This document shows, one piece after another, positions 44,374 through 53,220 of a stretch of DNA of 64,000 bases. This DNA comes from Nocardioides sp. L-11A. GTDB taxonomy: Bacteria > Actinomycetota > Actinomycetes > Propionibacteriales > Nocardioidaceae. The translations under genes and the position numbers were made by a program. The stretch lies in NCBI GenBank assembly GCA_029961745.1, contig CP124680.1:2666001-2730000 (forward strand), in the 5' to 3' direction. Every line of letters starts with the position of its first letter. Position 1 is the stretch's first letter. The notes below the pieces were generated by a model. That model saw only the letters and a program-made list of their open reading frames with translations. It ran no database searches and was not told the origin of the DNA.

Positions 44374-44395
44374 GCATGTGATCGAGGCCACATGC
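44374..44395. promoter_or_regulatory. inverted repeat in the regulator/monooxygenase gap
   Basis: GCATGTG (44374-44380) and CACATGC (44389-44395) form a perfect 7-bp inverted repeat with an 8-bp centre, followed by two GCAAC direct repeats. It lies 20 bp upstream of the regulator and 52 bp before the monooxygenase, suitable for control of both genes. Binding is inferred. Confidence 0.5.
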
Positions 44396-44447
44396 AACAA
44401 CGTGCAACGGTTCCGGGCACGCCGCCGCCGGCGGTCTGCTTCTCGGC

Positions 44448-46283
44448 ATGACCCAGCTCGACGACCGGCCCGTCACGACGGCCGACACTCCATCCATCGA
44501 GGACCCGGCCACGGCCTGGTTCGCGGCCTTCGAGGACGCTCTCACCGCCCGCGACGTCGACCGCGCCGCCGGCCTGTTCGCCGCGACCAGCTTCTGGCGC
44601 GACCTGATCGCCTTCTCCTGGAACCTCACCACCGTCGAGGACCCCGCCGGAGTCGCCGACCTGCTCGCGAGCACGCTCGACCGGGTCGACCCGCGCGGCT
44701 TCCGGCTGACCGAGCCGGCCGACACCGCCGACGGCGTCACCACCGCCTGGTTCGAGTTCGAGACCGCCGTGGGCCGCGGACGCGGGCTCCTCCGGGTCGT
44801 CGACGAGGACGGGCCCAAGGCGTGGACCTTCCTCACGACGCTCTACGAGCTGAAGGGACACGAGGAGCCGCGCGGTGCCCGGCGTCCGATGGGTGCCGAG
44901 CACGGGGCCACCCGGGAGCGCGTGACCTGGCTGGAGAAGCGCGAGGCGGAGGACGCCGCGCTGGGCGTGGACACGCAGCCGTACGTGCTCGTCATCGGCG
45001 GCGGACAGGGCGGTATCGCCCTCGGTGCGCGGCTGCGCCAGCTCGGCGTACCGGCGCTCGTGGTCGACAAGCATCCGCGCCCCGGTGACCAGTGGCGCAA
45101 CCGGTACAAGTCCCTGTGCCTGCACGACCCGGTCTGGTATGACCACCTGCCTTACCTCAAGTTCCCCGACAACTGGCCGGTCTTCGCGCCCAAGGACAAG
45201 GTCGGCGACTGGCTGGAGTTCTACACCCGGGTGATGGAGGTGCCGTACTGGTCGAACACGGTCGCCACCTCGGCCGCCTACGACGAGGCGGCGGGGGAGT
45301 GGACGGTCCACGTCGAGCGCGAGGGCAGGCCCTTGGTGCTCAAGCCCACCCAGCTGGTGATGGCGACCGGCATGTCCGGCAAGCCCAACATCCCCGTCGT
45401 GCCGGGCGCGGAGGTGTTCCGGGGCGAGCAGCACCACTCCTCGCAGCACCCCGGCCCCGACGCGTACGCCGGCAAGCGGGTCGTCGTCGTCGGCAGCAAC
45501 AACTCCGCCTTCGACATCTGCGGCGCGCTGTGGGAGACCGGCGCCGACGTGACCATGGTGCAGCGCTCCTCGACGCACATCGTGAAGAGCGACACCCTGA
45601 TGGATATCGGCCTCGGAGACCTCTACTCCGAGCGTGCGGTCGAGGCCGGCGTCACCACGGAGAAGGCCGACCTGATCTTCGCCTCGTTGCCGTACAAGAT
45701 CATGCACGAGTTCCAGATCCCGCTCTACGACCGGATGCGCGAGCGGGACCGGGACTTCTACGACCGGATGACGGCGGCCGGATTCGACCTCGACTGGGGC
45801 GACGACGGCTCGGGGCTGTTCATGAAGTACCTGCGCCGCGGCTCGGGCTACTACATCGACGTCGGCGCCGCGGAGCTGGTCGCGAGTGGCGACGTCAAGC
45901 TGGCCCGCGGGCAGGTCGACCACCTGACCGAGACGGCCGTCGTCCTGGCCGACGGCACGGAGCTGCCGGCGGACCTGGTCGTCTACGCCACCGGCTACGG
46001 CTCGATGAACGGCTGGGCCGCGGACCTGATCAGCCAGGAGGTCGCGGATCGCGTGGGCAAGGTGTGGGGCCTCGGCTCCGACACGACCAAGGACCCCGGC
46101 CCGTGGGAGGGCGAGCAGCGCAACATGTGGAAGCCGACCCAGCAGCAGAACCTCTGGTTCCACGGCGGCAACCTGCACCAGTCGCGGCACTACTCGCTCT
46201 ACCTCGCGCTCCAGCTGAAGGCCCGCCACGTCGGTATCGACACCCCGGTGCACCGGCTGCAGGAGGTCCACCACCTCGGCTGA
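44448..46283 (+). CDS. flavin-containing monooxygenase with N-terminal NTF2-like domain
   Basis: A 611-residue two-domain protein. Residues about 15-145 form an NTF2/SnoaL-like domain (TAWFAAFEDALTARDVDRAAGLF). Residues about 175-600 are a class B flavin monooxygenase/FAD oxidoreductase: VIGGGQGGIALGARL binds FAD, VVVVGSNNSAFDICGALW binds NAD(P)H, and VVYATGYGSMNGW is the late ATGxG motif. It probably oxygenates a small organic compound; the substrate is unknown. It is divergent from the GAF regulator, and a 13-bp-stem hairpin follows the stop. Confidence 0.9.
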   Translation: MTQLDDRPVTTADTPSIEDPATAWFAAFEDALTARDVDRAAGLFAATSFWRDLIAFSWNLTTVEDPAGVADLLASTLDRVDPRGFRLTEPADTADGVTTAWFEFETAVGRGRGLLRVVDEDGPKAWTFLTTLYELKGHEEPRGARRPMGAEHGATRERVTWLEKREAEDAALGVDTQPYVLVIGGGQGGIALGARLRQLGVPALVVDKHPRPGDQWRNRYKSLCLHDPVWYDHLPYLKFPDNWPVFAPKDKVGDWLEFYTRVMEVPYWSNTVATSAAYDEAAGEWTVHVEREGRPLVLKPTQLVMATGMSGKPNIPVVPGAEVFRGEQHHSSQHPGPDAYAGKRVVVVGSNNSAFDICGALWETGADVTMVQRSSTHIVKSDTLMDIGLGDLYSERAVEAGVTTEKADLIFASLPYKIMHEFQIPLYDRMRERDRDFYDRMTAAGFDLDWGDDGSGLFMKYLRRGSGYYIDVGAAELVASGDVKLARGQVDHLTETAVVLADGTELPADLVVYATGYGSMNGWAADLISQEVADRVGKVWGLGSDTTKDPGPWEGEQRNMWKPTQQQNLWFHGGNLHQSRHYSLYLALQLKARHVGIDTPVHRLQEVHHLG

Positions 46284-46294
46284 GGGTCCCGATG

Positions 46295-46338
46295 TGAACC
46301 GCGGTCGGGGGATGCGTTAGAGTCTCCGACCGCGGTTC
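46295..46338 (+). promoter_or_regulatory. tRNA-Val promoter nested in an inverted repeat
   Basis: TGAACC (46295-46300) and TAGAGT (46318-46323), 17 bp apart, look like the -35 and -10 of tRNA-Val. The same stretch is an inverted repeat: GAACCGCGGTCGG (46296-46308) pairs perfectly with 46326-46338 around a 17-nt loop that contains the -10 element. It could also terminate the monooxygenase transcript. Confidence 0.6.
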
Positions 46339-46354
46339 CTCGCGGTTCCGTCCC

Positions 46355-46426
46355 GGGCGATTGGCGCAGTGGTAGCGCGCTTCGTTCACACCGAAGAGGT
46401 CACTGGTTCGAACCCAGTATCGCCCA
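46355..46426 (+). tRNA. tRNA-Val (anticodon CAC)
   Basis: A 72-nt gene with acceptor GGGCGAT / ATCGCCC, D arm GGCGCAGTGGTAGCGC, anticodon stem CTTCG-TTCACAC-CGAAG and T arm GGTTCGAACCC; the discriminator is A. The body is almost identical to tRNA-Val(GAC) at 41440-41511 outside the anticodon arm. CCA is not encoded. Confidence 0.96.
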
Positions 46427-46436
46427 CCCGGGAACC

Positions 46437-46472
46437 ACAGCCTCCGGCTCGCGCAAGCGGCCCGGGGGCTGT
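46437..46472 (+). terminator. terminator of tRNA-Val(CAC)
   Basis: ACAGCCTCCGG (46437-46447) pairs with CCGGGGGCTGT (46462-46472) with one G-U pair, followed by TCTGATTC. The ACAGCC/GGCTGT base is the same as in the terminator of the other tRNA-Val operon. Confidence 0.7.
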
Positions 46473-46489
46473 TCTGATTCCCAGGACGA

Positions 46490-47116
46490 TCATCCTGGGG
46501 TCGTCGCGATGCCCCGGTAGAGGTAGCCCCACGGCCGCATGATCGCCGGTCCGGGCAGGTACGCCGCGGCCAGGTCGTCAACACCGAATCCGGCGTGCCG
46601 GACCAGGGCCGGGACGTCACGGGTCAGGTGGCAGCCGCCGGCGACCCGCCTCTCGACCGGATCGAGCCGGTGCTGCCAGCGGGCGACCCGGGCGTCGGGG
46701 GAGAGGCCGTGCTCGAGGAACGCGAGGGTGCCGCCCGGCCGCACCAGCCGACGTACCTCCCGCAGGGCGCGCGCGGGATCGGGGATCGTGCACAGGGAGA
46801 AGGTGACCAGGGCGTGGTCGAAGCCGTGGTCGGCGGCCGCGACGTCCTCGCCGTCGAGCCCGATCCGGGTGACCGGGACGGAGCTGGCGGCCCGGCGCCG
46901 ACCCGACAGCTCCCACCCGCGGTCCGACGGCTCCACGGCGGCGACCTCGCTCACGGCCGTCGGATAGTGCGTGAGGTTGAGGCCGGAGCCGAAGCCGATC
47001 TCGAGCACCCGACCCGAGAGCCCGGCGCACACCGCCCGGCGCTCCCTGTGCACGGGGCCCGTGGAGAGGGTCTTGTCGACCAGGACCGGCACGACCCGGT
47101 CGTCCCAGAACCGCAT
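46490..47116 (-). CDS. class I SAM-dependent methyltransferase
   Basis: A 208-residue methyltransferase with motif I VLEIGFGSGLNLTHYP (about residues 36-51), the strand-2 acidic end AAVEPSD, and the strand-4 region DHALVTFSLCTIPDPARAL. The C-terminal FLEHGLSPDARVARWQHRLDP and GCHLTRD are typical of UbiE-like/phospholipid-methyltransferase-type members. The substrate is unknown. The ATG at 47116 is the first conserved start (MRFWDDRVVP). It is convergent with tRNA-Val; a small stem around its stop may serve both directions. Confidence 0.83.
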   Translation of the reverse strand: MRFWDDRVVPVLVDKTLSTGPVHRERRAVCAGLSGRVLEIGFGSGLNLTHYPTAVSEVAAVEPSDRGWELSGRRRAASSVPVTRIGLDGEDVAAADHGFDHALVTFSLCTIPDPARALREVRRLVRPGGTLAFLEHGLSPDARVARWQHRLDPVERRVAGGCHLTRDVPALVRHAGFGVDDLAAAYLPGPAIMRPWGYLYRGIATTPG

Positions 47117-47214
47117 GCGACGAGAGTACGGCGGACCGACGTCGGCACGGTGGAGCGCCGCGATCTGCCGCATTCCCGGGACAGGACAGACCGGGCGGCC
47201 TAGGCTGCGGCGCC

Positions 47215-47490
47215 GTGAAGAGCCGTCGTATCGCCGCCGTCCTCGCCGCCGTCGCCCTGGTGGCCCCCGCCTCGCTCGCCCTCGCCTCGCCGGCGGACGC
47301 CGCGGCACCGAAGACCTACCGGAACTGCACCGCGCTCAACAAGGTGCACCCACACGGCGTGGGCAAGCCCGGCGCGGTCGACAAGACGTCGGGAACCAAG
47401 GTCACCAACTTCACGCGCAACGCCAAGCTCTACAAGGCCAACGCGAAGAGCGACCGCGACAAGGACGGCATCGCCTGCGAGAAGCTCTGA
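47215..47490 (+). CDS. secreted Excalibur calcium-binding domain protein
   Basis: A 91-residue exported protein with a signal peptide (RRIAAVLAAVALVAPASLALA) ending near AADAAA. The Excalibur domain shows TYRNCTALNKVHPHGVGKPGAVD and a C-terminal DRDKDGIACEKL; the DxDxDG-type loop is a minimal calcium site, and two Cys are placed to form the domain's disulfide. TAGGCT at 47201-47206 lies 8 nt before the GTG. The role is unknown; the domain is often attached to extracellular nucleases or cell-surface proteins. Confidence 0.92.
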   Translation: MKSRRIAAVLAAVALVAPASLALASPADAAAPKTYRNCTALNKVHPHGVGKPGAVDKTSGTKVTNFTRNAKLYKANAKSDRDKDGIACEKL

Positions 47491-47496
47491 GCCGGC

Positions 47497-48048
47497 TCAG
47501 GCGTCGGCGGCCGCGTCCTTCTCAGTCGCGTCTCCCGCGGTGCTGAGCCGGCCACCGGTGTCCTCCAGGTGCGCGCGGATGAACCAGTGGAACAGCTCCA
47601 GCTGCTCGGTCTGCCCGATGAACATGTCCTGGGTGACCAGGTCGAGGTCGTCCAGCTCCTTGATGCCGTCGCGGTAGGTGGAGATCACCCCCTGGTAGAC
47701 GACGTCGAGGGCGGCCAGGTGCTGCTGGGTCGTGGCACGGCCGATCTCGTAGTCGTCCCAGGGGCGGCGGGCGACGAGTGCGCCGGGTGTGCCCTGGGGT
47801 GAGCCACCGAGGGTGGCGATCCGCTCGGCGAGGTCGTCGGCGAAGCCGCGGACCGTGTCGACCTGGGGGTCGAGCATCTCGTGGACGGCGATGAAGTGCG
47901 GACCGACGACGTTCCAGTGCACGTGCTTGAGCGTGAGGTGGAGGTCGGTGCAGGCGTCGAGGCGGCTCTGGAGCAGTTCGACGACGCGGGCGGCGGCCTT
48001 CTCGTCGAGGCCGGGCGTGGTGAAGTGCAGGGTCGGATTGTGGGCCAT
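47497..48048 (-). CDS. dps: Dps-type DNA-protection ferritin
   Basis: A 183-residue ferritin-like protein. The inter-subunit ferroxidase ligands are visible in LKHVHWNVVGPHFIAVHEMLD (two His, Asp) and DDLAERI (Glu). Dodecamers oxidise Fe2+ with peroxide and may bind DNA; the C-terminal tail is short and acidic rather than Lys-rich, so DNA binding is less sure. It is divergent from thrS. A GTTGCCG/CGGCAAC dyad at 48065-48093, just upstream, may be its control site. Confidence 0.93.
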   Translation of the reverse strand: MAHNPTLHFTTPGLDEKAAARVVELLQSRLDACTDLHLTLKHVHWNVVGPHFIAVHEMLDPQVDTVRGFADDLAERIATLGGSPQGTPGALVARRPWDDYEIGRATTQQHLAALDVVYQGVISTYRDGIKELDDLDLVTQDMFIGQTEQLELFHWFIRAHLEDTGGRLSTAGDATEKDAAADA

Positions 48049-48064
48049 GCACGTTCAGTACGCC

Positions 48065-48093
48065 GTTGCCGCCCGATCAGACGGGTCGGCAAC
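48065..48093. promoter_or_regulatory. dyad upstream of dps
   Basis: GTTGCCG (48065-48071) and CGGCAAC (48087-48093) form an inverted repeat, with CCC/GGG extending the arms inwards. It begins 16 bp upstream of the dps start. It could be an operator or part of a promoter; the binding protein is unknown. Confidence 0.4.
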
Positions 48094-48187
48094 TCCCGCG
48101 CGGCCGATGCGGTCGGCTCGGTACGATCGGGACCGGCGCGCCGACCGGTCGCGCCGCCACCCGTGAACCACTCGAGGGAGTCCTTCC

Positions 48188-50173
48188 GTGCCCGACATCA
48201 AGGTCGCCGTACTCAGTCCTGACGCGCGCCAGGAGCAGACGGTCACCACGGGCACGAAGGCGTGGGAGCTCTTCCGCGACGAGGCGGACGTGATCGCGGC
48301 CCGCGTGGCCGGACAGCTCAAGGACCTCTCCTACGAGCTGGCCGACGGCGACGAGGTGGAGGGCGTGCTGATCGGCAGCCCCGACGGCCTCGACATCCTG
48401 CGGCACTCCACCGCCCACGTGCTGGCCCAGGCTGTTCAGCAGGTGTTCCCGGACGCGAAGCTCGGCATCGGCCCGCCGATCCAGGACGGCTTCTACTACG
48501 ACTTCGACGTCGCGACCCCCTTCGTGCCCGAGGACCTCGTCAAGCTCGAGACCGCGATGCGCAAGATCGTCAAGGAGAACCAGCGCTTCGAGCGTCGGGT
48601 GACCACCGACGATGACGCGCTGGTCGAGCTGGCCGACGAGCCCTACAAGGTCGAGCTGATCGGCCTCAAGGGCAGCGCCGCCGATGCGGCCGAGGGCGCG
48701 AGCGCCGAGGTCGGCGCCGGCGAGCTGACCATCTACGACAACATCAACCGCAAGGGCGAGGTCGCCTGGAAGGACCTCTGCCGCGGCCCGCACCTGCCGA
48801 CCACCAAGCGGATCCCGGCGTTCAAGCTGATGCGCAGCGCGGCGGCGTACTGGCGCGGCGACGAGAAGAACAAGCAGCTCCAGCGCATCTACGGCACCGC
48901 CTGGCCGAGCAAGGACGAGCTCGACGCCCACCTGCACCGGCTCGAGGAGGCCGAGCGCCGCGACCACCGCAAGCTCGGTCGTGAGCTCGACCTGTTCAGC
49001 TTCCCCGACGAGATCGGCTCCGGGCTGCCGGTGTTCCATCCCAAGGGCGGCGTGATCAAGCGGGCGATGGAGGACTACGTCCGCGAGCGCCACATCGCCG
49101 AGGGCTTCGAGTACGTCGGCACGCCCCACATCGCCAAGGAGGGGCTGTTCTACACCTCCGGTCATCTGCCGTACTACGGCGAGGGGATGTACCCCGCCCT
49201 CGATGTCGACGGCATGGAGTACCGCCTCAAGGCGATGAACTGCCCGATGCACAACCTGATCTACCGCTCCCGGCAGCGTTCCTACCGCGAGCTGCCGCTG
49301 CGCCTGTTCGAGTTCGGCCACGTCTACCGGCACGAGAAGTCCGGCGTGATCCACGGCCTGACCCGCGTGCGCGGGTTCGCGCAGGACGACTCGCACTCCT
49401 ACGTCACGCCGGAGCAGGCCCCGGCGGAGGTCGAGCATCTGCTCAATTTCATGCTCAGCCTGCTGCGCGACTTCGGCATCGAGGACTTCTACCTGGAGCT
49501 GTCGACCCGCGACGAGTCCAAGGACAAGTTCATCGGCTCCGACGACGACTGGGCGAAGGCGACCCAGGTGCTCGAGGACGTCGCCCGCGCGACCGGGCTC
49601 GAGCTCGTCCCCGACCCGGGCGGCGCGGCGTACTACGGCCCGAAGATCTCGGTCCAGGCCAAGGACGCCATCGGCCGCACCTGGCAGATGGGCACGGTGC
49701 AGTACGACTTCAACCAGCCCTCGGCCGACCGCTTCGACCTGGAGTACGTCGCAGCAGACGGGTCCCGGCAGCAGCCGGTGATGATCCACTCGGCGAAGTT
49801 CGGCTCGATCGAGCGCTTCATGGGCGTGCTCGTCGAGCACTACGCCGGTGCCTTCCCTCCGTGGCTGGCCCCCGTCCAGGTCCAGGGCATCCCGATCGCC
49901 GAGCGGCACGTCGACTACCTCCACGAGGTGGCCGCCGAGCTGAAGAAGCACGGGATCCGCGTCGAGATCGACGAGTCCGACGACCGGATGCAGAAGAAGA
50001 TCCGCAACGCCCAGCTGCAGAAGGTGCCGTTCATGGTCATCGCCGGTGACCAGGACGTCGAGGCCGGCGCGGTCAGCTTCCGCTACCGCGACGGCCGGCA
50101 GGACAACGGCGTCCCGATCGCCGAGGCGGTCGCTCGGGTGGTCGCCGCGGTCGACGCGCGCGAGCAGGTCTGA
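48188..50173 (+). CDS. thrS: threonyl-tRNA synthetase
   Basis: Charges tRNA-Thr. The 661-residue protein has an N-terminal TGS-like domain, the editing domain with [18 protein letters not shown] (H-x3-H) and the C-terminal zinc-binding Cys/His set, then the class II core: motif 2 region [19 protein letters not shown], zinc Cys in KAMNCPMHN, and motif 3 near [15 protein letters not shown]. An anticodon-binding domain ends it. GGGAGTCC is about 7 nt before the GTG. It heads the conserved thrS-HIT-pgsA block, though here two extra genes follow it first. Confidence 0.98.
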   Translation: MPDIKVAVLSPDARQEQTVTTGTKAWELFRDEADVIAARVAGQLKDLSYELADGDEVEGVLIGSPDGLDILRHSTAHVLAQAVQQVFPDAKLGIGPPIQDGFYYDFDVATPFVPEDLVKLETAMRKIVKENQRFERRVTTDDDALVELADEPYKVELIGLKGSAADAAEGASAEVGAGELTIYDNINRKGEVAWKDLCRGPHLPTTKRIPAFKLMRSAAAYWRGDEKNKQLQRIYGTAWPSKDELDAHLHRLEEAERRDHRKLGRELDLFSFPDEIGSGLPVFHPKGGVIKRAMEDYVRERHIAEGFEYVGTPHIAKEGLFYTSGHLPYYGEGMYPALDVDGMEYRLKAMNCPMHNLIYRSRQRSYRELPLRLFEFGHVYRHEKSGVIHGLTRVRGFAQDDSHSYVTPEQAPAEVEHLLNFMLSLLRDFGIEDFYLELSTRDESKDKFIGSDDDWAKATQVLEDVARATGLELVPDPGGAAYYGPKISVQAKDAIGRTWQMGTVQYDFNQPSADRFDLEYVAADGSRQQPVMIHSAKFGSIERFMGVLVEHYAGAFPPWLAPVQVQGIPIAERHVDYLHEVAAELKKHGIRVEIDESDDRMQKKIRNAQLQKVPFMVIAGDQDVEAGAVSFRYRDGRQDNGVPIAEAVARVVAAVDAREQV

Positions 50174-50176
50174 GCG

Positions 50177-51181
50177 ATGACCGGCGTCATGGGGGACGCC
50201 GTACGCCGCGCCGGCCTCGGGTGCGCCGTCCTGGCGCTGAGCGCTGTGCTCACGGCGTGCGGGGGCTCCTCGCCGTCCGGTGCGCCGCCGCGGCCGCCGT
50301 CCAGCGCGCCGCCGGCGACCGAGTCCCCCGACGAGGGGACGCCCGCGGGCGACGCGGGTGACCCGGGCGCCGACGCCGGCGATCTGGCCAAGCTCGCCGA
50401 GGAGGCGGCCCGCCAGGGCGGCAGGCCGACGAGCGACATCGCCCCGCGCGACGGCGAGGTCCTCGGCGGCGACGTGAGCTGGCCGCAGTGCCCGCCCGGC
50501 ACAGGCATCCCCGAGAAGCAGGGCCTCGGGATGCCGATGCCGCTGCCCGAGGCGGAGTACGTCGTCCTCGGACTGACCAACGGCCCCGGCTTCACCCCGA
50601 ACCCGTGCCTGGCCGACCAGGTCGCGTGGGCCAAGGACAACGACGTCCTGGTCGCCGTCTACGCCGTGTCGAGCTATCCCAGCCGTGCGACGCTCGAGGA
50701 GTACGGCGCCGACGGCCCCTTCGACGCGACCGACCGGCTCGGCCGGCTGCGCAATGTCGGCTACCAGCAGGCCCGCTACAACATCGGCACCATGGGCCAG
50801 GTCGGCCTGCTCAGCCCGATCGTGTGGATCGACATCGAGCCGGTGCCGAAGTTCGACTGGAGCGGCGACCTGCAGGCCAACGCGGCCGTGATCGAGGGCG
50901 TCGTCCGCGGCTACACCGACGCGGGCTTCGCGATCGGGGTCTACTCCACGCCCGCGCTCTACCGCCGCGTGGTCGGCGACCTCCGTCTCGGCGGGGTGCC
51001 GGAGTGGCGGGCCGCGGGCCAGACCTCCCGGGCGGAGGCGCTCAGCCGGTGCGGCCCCGACTGGTCGATCCAGGGCGGCACCGCGGTGATGGGACAGTGG
51101 GTCGAGCAGCAGCGCGACCAGAACCTCACGTGTCCGGGGATCGCCGCCGACCTCGGCCGCTGGTTCCACCGGTTCACGTGA
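50177..51181 (+). CDS. secreted lipoprotein with GH25-like (DUF1906-type) domain
   Basis: A 334-residue exported protein. The lipobox is VLTAC (Cys near residue 28), followed by a Pro/Ser/Gly-rich and acidic linker to about residue 75. The remaining domain begins GGDVSWPQCPPG and continues YVVLGLTNGPGFTPNPCLADQVAWA and SPIVWIDIEPVPKFDW, which fits a glycoside-hydrolase-25-like TIM barrel of actinobacteria with likely catalytic acids in DIEP. It may act on the cell wall; activity is unproven. It begins 4 nt after thrS, which it likely shares a transcript with. Confidence 0.8.
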   Translation: MTGVMGDAVRRAGLGCAVLALSAVLTACGGSSPSGAPPRPPSSAPPATESPDEGTPAGDAGDPGADAGDLAKLAEEAARQGGRPTSDIAPRDGEVLGGDVSWPQCPPGTGIPEKQGLGMPMPLPEAEYVVLGLTNGPGFTPNPCLADQVAWAKDNDVLVAVYAVSSYPSRATLEEYGADGPFDATDRLGRLRNVGYQQARYNIGTMGQVGLLSPIVWIDIEPVPKFDWSGDLQANAAVIEGVVRGYTDAGFAIGVYSTPALYRRVVGDLRLGGVPEWRAAGQTSRAEALSRCGPDWSIQGGTAVMGQWVEQQRDQNLTCPGIAADLGRWFHRFT

Positions 51182-51221
51182 CCACGCGTGCGCCCGTGAC
51201 GGGACATGAGAGGGTTTGCCA

Positions 51222-51977
51222 GTGACCTCGGAGGGTGTGGAGACGGAGCCGCTCGACGGCCGCCGGCGGCGCTGGCAGGAGCACAACCAGGTGCGCCGGC
51301 AGGTGATCATCGACGCGGCGATCGCGGTCCTCGAGCGCCAGGCGCCGGGGGAGGAGTTCCAGGTCCAGGCGGTGGCCGACCAGGCCGGCATGAGCCGCAC
51401 CGTGATCTACCGTCACTTCGAGGACCGGGCCGACCTCGACCGGGCCGTGCAGCGGCAGATCTGCGAGCACGTCGGCAACGAGCTGCTGCCCGCGCTGTCC
51501 TACGACGGCACGCCCGACCAGATCATCCATCGCATCGTCGGCAGCTTCGTCCGTTGGGCCGAGGCGCACCCCACGCTCTACTGGTTCGCCGAGCGCGACC
51601 TCGCCGGCTGGGGACCGAGTCCACTCAGCCAGGCCGTCGAGCAGGTCGCCGAGGGCATCGAGGGGATCATGGCCGTGGTGGTCGCGGCGATGGGCGTCGA
51701 GCTCACCGACGACGACCGGGCCGCCCTGGACCCCTGGGTGTTCGGCATGATCGGCGCGGTCTTCGCCGCCGTACGCCGGTGGCTGGAGCGCGAGGTCCGC
51801 GAGCCGGGGATCGACGCCTGCATCAGCATCCTTGCGGAGTCGATCTGGCTGCAGATCAACGGCATGGCTCTCGGGCGCGGCCTCAGCCTCCCCGATCTGC
51901 CCGTGGCCGAGCTGCTCCAGGCGCTGGGGCCGTCCGACGCACCCACCCCGTCCCCGGCCGCGGGGGAGCGGGCATGA
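51222..51977 (+). CDS. TetR-family transcriptional regulator
   Basis: A 251-residue regulator. The N-terminal helix-turn-helix (VRRQVIIDAAIAVLERQ, then VADQAGMSRTVIYRHFEDRADLD, about residues 25-75) binds DNA, and the rest is an all-helical ligand and dimer domain with a Pro/Ala-rich tail. The GTG at 51222 has GAGAGGG at 7 nt; a TTG two codons upstream is badly spaced. Its stop overlaps the HIT gene (ATGA), an unusual partner, so it may control its own housekeeping operon or a lipid gene nearby. Confidence 0.88.
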   Translation: MTSEGVETEPLDGRRRRWQEHNQVRRQVIIDAAIAVLERQAPGEEFQVQAVADQAGMSRTVIYRHFEDRADLDRAVQRQICEHVGNELLPALSYDGTPDQIIHRIVGSFVRWAEAHPTLYWFAERDLAGWGPSPLSQAVEQVAEGIEGIMAVVVAAMGVELTDDDRAALDPWVFGMIGAVFAAVRRWLEREVREPGIDACISILAESIWLQINGMALGRGLSLPDLPVAELLQALGPSDAPTPSPAAGERA

Positions 51978-52528
51978 GCGTCCCCGGGCCCGACGGGCTC
52001 GAGCGGCTCTGGACGCCGCACCGGATGGCCTACGTCCGGGGCGAGGCCGAGTCTGCCGAGGAGGCCGCGCACGCCGAGCCGCGTCCGGCCTGCCCGTTCT
52101 GCCGGATCACGCCGGACCCGGCGAGCTCGACCGACGACGAGCTGGTCGTCGTCCGGGGACGCACGGCCTATGTCGTGCTCAACCTCTACCCCTACAACCC
52201 CGGCCACCTGATGGTCCTGCCCTACCGCCACGTCGCCGACTACCTCGACCTCGACGACGAGGAGACCGATGAGGTGACCGCGCTGACCAAGGCCGCGCTG
52301 CGCACCATCCGCGCGGTCGCCCAACCGCATGCCTTCAACGTCGGCCTCAATCTCGGGGGCGCCGCGGGCGGATCGCTGTCGGGCCACCTGCACCAGCACG
52401 TCGTCCCGCGCTGGTCCGGCGATGCCAACTTCATGACCGTCATCGGCGGCACGAAGACCCTCCCGCAGCTGTTGGGCGAGACCCGCAGCCTCCTCGCGGA
52501 CGCCTGGCAGATGGCGCCCGCGACGTGA
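51974..52528 (+). CDS. HIT-family protein (Ap4A phosphorylase-like)
   Basis: A 184-residue nucleotide hydrolase or transferase. The HIT triad is GHLHQHVVPRW (about residues 137-147), and LNLYPYNPGHLMVLPYRHV is the other family block. CPFC near residue 40 is half of a zinc site present in this subgroup. The actinobacterial members next to pgsA act on diadenosine polyphosphates (Ap4A phosphorylase). It belongs to the thrS-HIT-pgsA cluster that is conserved across actinobacteria. Confidence 0.92.
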   Translation: MSVPGPDGLERLWTPHRMAYVRGEAESAEEAAHAEPRPACPFCRITPDPASSTDDELVVVRGRTAYVVLNLYPYNPGHLMVLPYRHVADYLDLDDEETDEVTALTKAALRTIRAVAQPHAFNVGLNLGGAAGGSLSGHLHQHVVPRWSGDANFMTVIGGTKTLPQLLGETRSLLADAWQMAPAT

Positions 52529-52550
52529 CCATCGAGTAGGTTCCTGACCC

Positions 52551-53189
52551 GTGTTGGATCGCTTCAAGGAGTTCTGGGCCGGGACCGTGCTGCACCCCGT
52601 GGTGCGGCTGTTCATCCGGCTGGGCATCAGCCCCGACGCGGTCACGCTCGTCGGCACGCTCGGCGTCTGCGCCGGGGCACTGATCTTCTTCCCGCAGGGC
52701 GAGCTGCTGATCGGCGTCCTGTTCATCACCGCCTTCGTGTTCAGCGACCTGATCGACGGCCGGATGGCCCGCGAGACCGGCCGGGTCTCGAAGTTCGGGG
52801 CCTTCTGGGACTCCACCCTCGACCGGATCGGCGACGGTGCGATCTTCGGCGGACTCGCCCTCTACTTCGCCGGCACCGGCAAGGACCAGGGCGACAGCTA
52901 CCTCTACCTGTGCGTCACCCTGTGGTGCCTGGTGATGGGCTCGGTGACGTCCTACGCCCGGGCCCGCGCCGAGTCCCTCGGCATGGACGCCAAGGGCGGC
53001 CTCGCGGAGCGGGCCGACCGGCTCGTCTCGATCCTCGTCATGACCGGTCTCGGGGCCCTCTTCGACCTGCCGATCCTGATGTACGTCACCCTGTGGGCGC
53101 TGGCCCTCGCGAGCACCTACACGGTGGTCTTCCGGGTGCTCAAGGTACGCCGTCAGGCACTCGCGTCGGAGGGTGAGACTCCGGCGTAG
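52551..53189 (+). CDS. pgsA: CDP-alcohol phosphatidyltransferase, phosphatidylinositol-phosphate synthase type
   Basis: A 212-residue integral membrane enzyme. The catalytic signature D-x2-DG-x2-AR-x8-G-x3-D-x3-D is seen in [13 protein letters not shown] and [12 protein letters not shown], and about six hydrophobic helices follow. By position it corresponds to the mycobacterial gene for phosphatidylinositol phosphate synthase. In mycobacteria an acyltransferase and PimA follow it, but here pdxS follows directly. TAGGTT lies 8 nt before the GTG. Confidence 0.88.
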   Translation: MLDRFKEFWAGTVLHPVVRLFIRLGISPDAVTLVGTLGVCAGALIFFPQGELLIGVLFITAFVFSDLIDGRMARETGRVSKFGAFWDSTLDRIGDGAIFGGLALYFAGTGKDQGDSYLYLCVTLWCLVMGSVTSYARARAESLGMDAKGGLAERADRLVSILVMTGLGALFDLPILMYVTLWALALASTYTVVFRVLKVRRQALASEGETPA

Positions 53190-53220
53190 CGGGCCCGCCC
53201 GGGGTCGTAGACTCGCTGTC

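Noticed and set aside
48077..51400. Very long antisense open frame opposite thrS and the lipoprotein gene
   Set aside because: It is a shadow of real genes in high-GC DNA: low-complexity composition, no family match, and codon-position bias belongs to the plus strand.
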